A DNA stretch of 64,000 nt, from the NCBI RefSeq assembly GCF_927798175.1, contig NZ_CAKMMP010000004.1:62001-126000 (forward strand), read 5' to 3'. Positions 60,041 through 64,000 of the stretch are shown here, one piece after another; position 1 is the stretch's first letter; every line of letters begins with the position of its first letter. The position numbers and the translations under genes were made by a program. The stretch comes from Paenibacillus sp. JJ-223. Lineage in GTDB: Bacteria; Bacillota; Bacilli; Paenibacillales; Paenibacillaceae. Below the pieces are notes generated by a model. It saw nothing but the letters and a program-made list of their open reading frames with translations, searched no databases and was not told the origin of the DNA.

Positions 60041-60378
60041 TTTCCCATGTCCCCCATGTCCATACCGCCAAACATGCCTCCGTCCATGCCGCCTTCTTGC
60101 TCATTCTCATCCTTGACCATCAGTGCTTTCAGGTTGTTGCACAGGCCGGTCTCCATCCGTGTTAAGCCTTCCAGCACTTCAATGAGCTGATCATGTACTT
60201 TGAGCGGCTCTGCCACCTGATCACCGTGGGTCAGAAACGTGTCGCCGTTCAGATGATTCAACATCCATGTCCTCACCTTTTCGGCCTCGATCGCCTTGGC
60301 CTCCAGAATAAGCGCAATATTCCACTGCATCTTCGCTGCCGCATCCAACATCTGAATCAAGCTCTTCTCTTTGCTCAT
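60037..60378 (-). CDS. Small helical protein, spore-cluster paralogue B (113 residues)
   Basis: A mostly helical protein: MQWNIALILEAKAIEAEKVRTWMLNHL in the first half and LIEVLEGLTRMETGLCNNLKALMV in the second. The end is a Gly/Met/Asp tail (GGMDGGMFGGMDMGDMGK). It fits the same length and helical pattern as its two neighbours and is probably a more distant paralogue. ATG 60378 has GAAGGGG directly upstream and GGCGGGTG further away. Overlaps the next gene by 4 nt. Confidence 0.76.
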   Translation of the reverse strand: MSKEKSLIQMLDAAAKMQWNIALILEAKAIEAEKVRTWMLNHLNGDTFLTHGDQVAEPLKVHDQLIEVLEGLTRMETGLCNNLKALMVKDENEQEGGMDGGMFGGMDMGDMGK

Positions 60379-60402
60379 GCCCCTTCACCCGCCTTCCGGG
60401 CC

Positions 60403-60693
60403 CTATTCTTCTTCTTCTTGATCCGCCATTTCACGCATAACCTGGGTCAATGTTTCGGCTACCGCCTCCTCCAGATCCGCCAAGCCTCCCAAGTAGGAGA
60501 TGATGCTTTTGTTGATGTTTCCCGAGCTGCCCAACAGACCCTCAACGCCATCGAGCTCCGGCTCGATATCCGGCAAATGATTGATGATTTCAGCCATGCG
60601 CACAGCGACTTGGCGCTTGGCATCCAGCACGCGTGCAAGCTGTTGGTGGGATTGTGCAATGTGCGAGAATATTTCATCGATCTTGCTCTGCAT
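60403..60693 (-). CDS. Small helical protein, spore-cluster paralogue A (96 residues)
   Basis: A 96-residue helical protein: IDEIFSHIAQSHQQLARVLDAKRQ, then NINKSIISYLGGLADLEEAVAETL and an acidic end (DQEEEE). First gene of the cluster; ATG 60693 follows GGAGGAG at good spacing. Only 40 bp separate it from the terminator of the transporter operon, so its promoter must overlap that terminator or lie within it. Confidence 0.78.
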   Translation of the reverse strand: MQSKIDEIFSHIAQSHQQLARVLDAKRQVAVRMAEIINHLPDIEPELDGVEGLLGSSGNINKSIISYLGGLADLEEAVAETLTQVMREMADQEEEE

Positions 60694-60732
60694 GGTTCTC
60701 CTCCTAACCGATGCGGCCTGTTCAATCCATAC

Positions 60733-60783
60733 GAAAAACCCGGCCTATCAGCATTTGCCTGCTACAGCATATGCCGGGCCGGG
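60733..60783 (-). terminator. Terminator of the amino-acid ABC transporter operon
   Basis: CCCGGC and GCCGGG close a loop of about 30 nt that can pair further; on the minus strand TTTTTCG follows. It lies 35 nt after the ATPase stop. Confidence 0.7.
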
Positions 60784-60817
60784 ATCGTCAGTTACTCCAG
60801 CTTGCGCCTATATATCG

Positions 60818-61570
60818 TCAAATCACATAACTCCAATCCGGCGAATACCGGCTGAGGAACTGGCGAGTTCGTTCCTGCTTGGGCCTCACAAAAATTTCCT
60901 CGGGCGCGCCTTCTTCGACAATGCTGCCTCCATCCATGAAAACGACGTGATTCGCCACCTCGCGGGCAAAACCCATCTCATGCGTAACCACAATCATTGT
61001 GATCCCTTCCTGGGCAATGGAGCGGATGACGGACAACACCTCGCCTACCAACTCCGGATCGAGGGCGGATGTCGGCTCGTCGAACAGGATGACTTCCGGA
61101 TTGAGCGCCAGCGCCCGGGCAATACCCACCCGCTGCTGCTGTCCACCCGAAAGCATGCTGGGATAGGATGCGATTTTGTCCGATAAGCCCACCTGATCCA
61201 GGACGCGAAGGGCACGCTGGCGAGCCTCCTCTTTAGGGACCCTTTGGGCCACGATGAGTCCTTCCGTCACGTTCTCCAGCACCGTTTTGTGTTTGAACAG
61301 GTTATAATGCTGAAACACCATTGCCGTCTTGCGCCGAAGCTGCAATATATCCTGCTTCTTTGCATGTTTGCAATCGACGGTTAATCCGCTGATATCGACT
61401 TGCCCCTCATCTGCCCGTTCCAAAAAATTGACGCACCGCAGCAGCGTGGTTTTGCCTGAACCGCTCGGGCCGAGAATCGCCACGACGTCCCCTTGCTCCA
61501 CGGTGAGGTCTATGCCTTTCAGTACCTCCTGTTTGGCAAACGATTTGCGTATGTTGGTCAACGTAATCAT
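60818..61570 (-). CDS. Amino-acid ABC transporter ATP-binding protein (cystine-type)
   Basis: A 250-residue ATPase of the GlnQ/TcyN group: [11 protein letters not shown] (Walker A), [15 protein letters not shown] (signature), [14 protein letters not shown] (Walker B) and [25 protein letters not shown] 61570 follows AAAGGAGGGG and overlaps the permease stop. Last gene of a binding protein-permease-permease-ATPase operon in the tcyKLMN order of B. subtilis. Confidence 0.94.
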   Translation of the reverse strand: MITLTNIRKSFAKQEVLKGIDLTVEQGDVVAILGPSGSGKTTLLRCVNFLERADEGQVDISGLTVDCKHAKKQDILQLRRKTAMVFQHYNLFKHKTVLENVTEGLIVAQRVPKEEARQRALRVLDQVGLSDKIASYPSMLSGGQQQRVGIARALALNPEVILFDEPTSALDPELVGEVLSVIRSIAQEGITMIVVTHEMGFAREVANHVVFMDGGSIVEEGAPEEIFVRPKQERTRQFLSRYSPDWSYVI

Positions 61571-62277
61571 GAGACCCCTCCTTTGCTGTACCTTGCAACC
61601 CTGCGCTCAAGCAGCGCCGTGATCCGCTCGGCAATGATGGTCAATCCCCAGTAAATGAAAGCCGCGGCGATAAAGGCCTCCAGAAACTTCAGGCTGACCG
61701 AGGCCACGACGTCCGCCTTGCCCAAAATATCCATCTGGGATACGGTAAAGGCCAGCGTCGAGCCGTGCAAAAAACCGACAAACATGCTGCACAGATTCGG
61801 CAGCACTGCCCCGATAGCCTGCGGAATAATGATCCTCCGCAATGCCTGGAGCGTGGTCATTCCTACGGCGCGTGCCGCTTCCATCTGTCCCGGGTCCACC
61901 GCAAGAATGCCGGAGCGGATGATTTCGGACATGTAAGCTCCCGCCGTGAGAGAGAAGGCCAGCAGCACGAAAACTAGAATCGGAATCGATGCCGAATGAA
62001 ACCCCCAGCCGTAACGCTCCGACAATTTGTCGATAATCATCGGGATGCCGTAATAAATGAGAAACAAATGCATCAGCATCGGTGTGCCGCGGAAGAACGA
62101 TACATAGAACCCGGCCGCCCGATGAATCCATCGCACCCGGTAGATACGGATCAGCGCGGTGGCGAGCCCGATGCCCAAACCGGCGATGAGCGGAACAATC
62201 GTAATGACAAGCGTCAGCGGCAATGCCTTCAGGATCTGGAAAAAAGACGTGAATATAAAATGGAAATCAATCGACAT
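61567..62277 (-). CDS. Amino-acid ABC transporter permease 2
   Basis: A 236-residue His/Glu/Gln/Arg/opine-type permease with five helices: [17 protein letters not shown] and [24 protein letters not shown] (EAA loop). ATG 62277 is used, with GGGGTG upstream, 4 nt after the first permease stop; a GTG at 62292 would overlap that gene. Forms a heterodimer with permease 1. Confidence 0.92.
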   Translation of the reverse strand: MSIDFHFIFTSFFQILKALPLTLVITIVPLIAGLGIGLATALIRIYRVRWIHRAAGFYVSFFRGTPMLMHLFLIYYGIPMIIDKLSERYGWGFHSASIPILVFVLLAFSLTAGAYMSEIIRSGILAVDPGQMEAARAVGMTTLQALRRIIIPQAIGAVLPNLCSMFVGFLHGSTLAFTVSQMDILGKADVVASVSLKFLEAFIAAAFIYWGLTIIAERITALLERRVARYSKGGVS

Positions 62278-62281
62278 AGGT

Positions 62282-63025
62282 TCACCCCGCAATCCGTTTC
62301 AGCCATTTGGCGCTGGCTGGCGGCAGGCCCGCTTCGTTTTTGCGCTCATGGCGCTGCAACCTGCGTTCCGTGCGCGCGAAGCCTTTTTCCAGCACAATGA
62401 CGATGATGTAATAAATGATCGACAGGCTGATGTAAACCTCCAACGCGTGGGAGGTTGCCGAAATCAGCGTTTGGCCTCTGCCCACCATATCCATGACGCC
62501 GATGGAAAAAGCCAGCGATGTATCCTTGAGCGAACCGATCAGCGTATTGGCCATGTTGGGAAAAGCGACGACCAACGCCTGCGGTACTACGATCCGGCGA
62601 AAAGATTGAAATGCCGTCATGCCCGCAGCATAGGCTGCCTCGGTCTGTCCTTTGTCCACGCTGCGCACCGCGCCGCGGAAAATCTCCGCAAAGGATGCCG
62701 CGTCGCTCAGCGCATAAGTCACGATGACGAACAGCAGCGGATCTGCCCGCGAAAGGTCAATGCCTAGCGGCTTCAACAGTTCCGGCAAGCCGTAGTACAC
62801 CAGAAACAGCTTGATCAGAATCGGCGTGCCCCGCATAAAAGAGACATATAGGGTGGCCAGCTGGCTCAGCACCGGAACCCGATACAGCCTGGGGACAGCC
62901 AGCAGCAGTCCACCGACTAATCCTAGCACGATGGAGCCGCCGAGCACGATGAGCGTAATATGCAAATATCGCAGCAGTTCAGGCACGAAGTCCAGAACAA
63001 GCGACAGATCGAACGATTTTCCCAT
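62282..63025 (-). CDS. Amino-acid ABC transporter permease 1
   Basis: A 247-residue permease of the same family (FMRGTPILIKLFLVYYG; QTEAAYAAGMTAFQSFRRIVVPQA). ATG 63025 follows AAAGGAG. It starts 23 nt after the binding-protein stop. The C-terminal 20 residues are basic and point into the cytoplasm. Confidence 0.93.
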   Translation of the reverse strand: MGKSFDLSLVLDFVPELLRYLHITLIVLGGSIVLGLVGGLLLAVPRLYRVPVLSQLATLYVSFMRGTPILIKLFLVYYGLPELLKPLGIDLSRADPLLFVIVTYALSDAASFAEIFRGAVRSVDKGQTEAAYAAGMTAFQSFRRIVVPQALVVAFPNMANTLIGSLKDTSLAFSIGVMDMVGRGQTLISATSHALEVYISLSIIYYIIVIVLEKGFARTERRLQRHERKNEAGLPPASAKWLKRIAG

Positions 63026-63048
63026 GTCTTCCCTACGCTCCTTTAGGT

Positions 63049-63888
63049 CTACTCCTCAACCGTATAATCCGCGCCAAGCCATTCGGTGCTTAGCTTGCTC
63101 AACGTGCCATCCTCTTTAATAGATTTGAGCGCTTCGTCGATTTTGCTCTTCAGTTCTACCTCATCCTTGTTCAGGATGAAATACACCTTGGAATTGGATA
63201 GGGTATCCCCCACCGTTTTCAATTGCGCATCCACGGCCTTGTTCTGATAATCGATGGCAAACGGCGTGCTGATCGTTGCGTCCACCCGGCCTGTTTTGAT
63301 CTGGGTTATTGTGTCTTCACCGGCACCGGAGTAAACGATGTCGATGGCGTTGTCGTGCTCCGCATTCCACTTTTCAGCCAATACCGCCGCATTGCTTGTG
63401 GCGCCTACGATCAATTTTTTGCCTTTCAGGTCGTCGATGGATTTGACGTCCTGGTTTTTCTCGCTCACGACCACTTTATTAGGGAAAATGTTATAGGCTT
63501 CGTCATTGAACAGGAACTTGGCCTGCCTTTCCTCATTCACTTCCATCTGATGGGCGATGATGTCTATTTTTTTCGTTTCGAGGCTGAGCAGCAGGTTTTT
63601 GAACTCCATCGTGCTGAATTCGAATTCGTATTCCGGCAAACGTTTGTCGATTTCACGAATCAATTCCACGTCATAACCCGTCAGCTTGCCGTTTTCGTCA
63701 ATGAAGCAAACGTTGGGAAACTGCGTGCCGGTCCCGACGATAATTTTCTTTACCGTGCCCTGACTGGAATTTGCCCCAGAGCTGGCCTCATCCGCTCCTC
63801 CTCCGGCACTGCAGCCTGCAAGCACCGCCAGCATGGTGATGAACAGCATCGCTGTCCGCATCTTTTTGATCCCCTTTTGCTTACCCAT
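63049..63888 (-). CDS. Amino-acid ABC transporter substrate-binding lipoprotein
   Basis: A 279-residue binding lipoprotein: signal FITMLAVLAGCSAGGG with lipobox LAGC near residue 25, then a family 3 solute-binding domain (FPNVCFIDENGKLTGYDVELIREIDKRL, LLSLETKKIDIIAHQMEVNEERQ). The residues fit the TcyJ/TcyK-like cystine binders, though other polar amino acids are possible. ATG 63888 follows GGAGGAG. First gene of the operon; AT-rich sequence lies upstream. Confidence 0.93.
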   Translation of the reverse strand: MGKQKGIKKMRTAMLFITMLAVLAGCSAGGGADEASSGANSSQGTVKKIIVGTGTQFPNVCFIDENGKLTGYDVELIREIDKRLPEYEFEFSTMEFKNLLLSLETKKIDIIAHQMEVNEERQAKFLFNDEAYNIFPNKVVVSEKNQDVKSIDDLKGKKLIVGATSNAAVLAEKWNAEHDNAIDIVYSGAGEDTITQIKTGRVDATISTPFAIDYQNKAVDAQLKTVGDTLSNSKVYFILNKDEVELKSKIDEALKSIKEDGTLSKLSTEWLGADYTVEE

Positions 63889-64000
63889 TCCCGATCTCCT
63901 CCAATGGCTTTGGCGCCAAATATGATGTGTCCTCCCATTCCCCTCTTCCGATTTATATTAACAACCATTCTTACTTGTATAGTCGGAATTAGATTGAACC
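63889..64000 (-). other. Upstream region of the cystine-type transporter operon
   Basis: The last 110 bp contain an AT-rich stretch on the minus strand (GTTGTTAATATAAATC) that may include the promoter. No riboswitch fold or clear CymR-type site is evident in what is visible. Confidence 0.3.

Noticed and set aside
1-64000. CRISPR arrays, prophage or transposase genes, rRNA and tRNA genes
   Set aside because: No regularly spaced direct repeats, no transposase or phage structural proteins, and no tRNA or rRNA signatures were seen on reading through.

Overview
The window looks like a piece of a Paenibacillus-type chromosome (spore-forming Bacillota, mid GC by eye). Pointers are strong Shine-Dalgarno sites with some TTG/GTG starts, a full-length GerE, GerM, a YhcN/YlaJ lipoprotein, CgeB-type glycosyltransferases, an LplABC-type sugar ABC transporter with a membrane-bound AraC regulator, and the gerM-rph-rdgB gene order known from Bacillus. 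I saw no rRNA, tRNA, CRISPR array, prophage or insertion sequence.

Layout. 1-6.4 kb: the 3' part of an asparagine synthetase, convergent with a five-gene operon matching the uncharacterised STM4011-STM4015 families (two radical SAM proteins, a sulfatase-like hydrolase, an ATP-grasp-like protein and a leucine-rich-repeat protein). 6.8-10.1 kb: rdgB, rph, gerM and a divergent phosphatidylglycerophosphatase-A-like gene. 10.2-12.3 kb: haem membrane protein, ApbE flavin transferase and a small anchored low-complexity protein. 12.5-15.4 kb: MBL hydrolase, methyltransferase, DUF72 protein. 15.8-28.7 kb: a rhamnogalacturonan-use cluster (GH105, deacetylase-fold protein, GH106, solute-binding protein, two permeases, AraC regulator) with a cre-like site. 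29-34.4 kb: M20 dipeptidase, PadR/P450 divergent pair, two orphan genes. 34.7-37.5 kb: nagA-nagB-RpiR. 37.7-40.6 kb: an accessory patch with orphan small genes, a holin-like toxin and a gerE-like gene fragment. 40.6-50.1 kb: VOC protein, WYL regulator, gerE, YhcN lipoprotein, Gld-type ABC system, DHA2 efflux pump. 50.4-60.7 kb: a putative spore-surface glycosylation cluster. 60.8-63.9 kb: a cystine-type amino-acid ABC transporter.

The most interesting block is 50.66-60.69 kb, all on the minus strand. It encodes three related small helical proteins, a very basic protein ending in a period-4 Gly/aromatic motif, two CgeB-like glycosyltransferases that carry the same period-4 motif near their N-termini, a GT4 enzyme with a long Arg/Lys tail, a three-step nucleotide-sugar route (UDP-GlcNAc 4,6-dehydratase type, RmlD-like reductase, UDP-GlcNAc 2-epimerase type), another SDR enzyme and a GT2 enzyme. 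I infer a system that builds and glycosylates a protein layer on the spore. The second unexplained item is a 183-bp intergenic element found twice (15444-15626 and 30872-31054), each time between convergent genes, with four 8-bp boxes at identical spacing. A third is a possible type I toxin locus at 38.8-39.3 kb.
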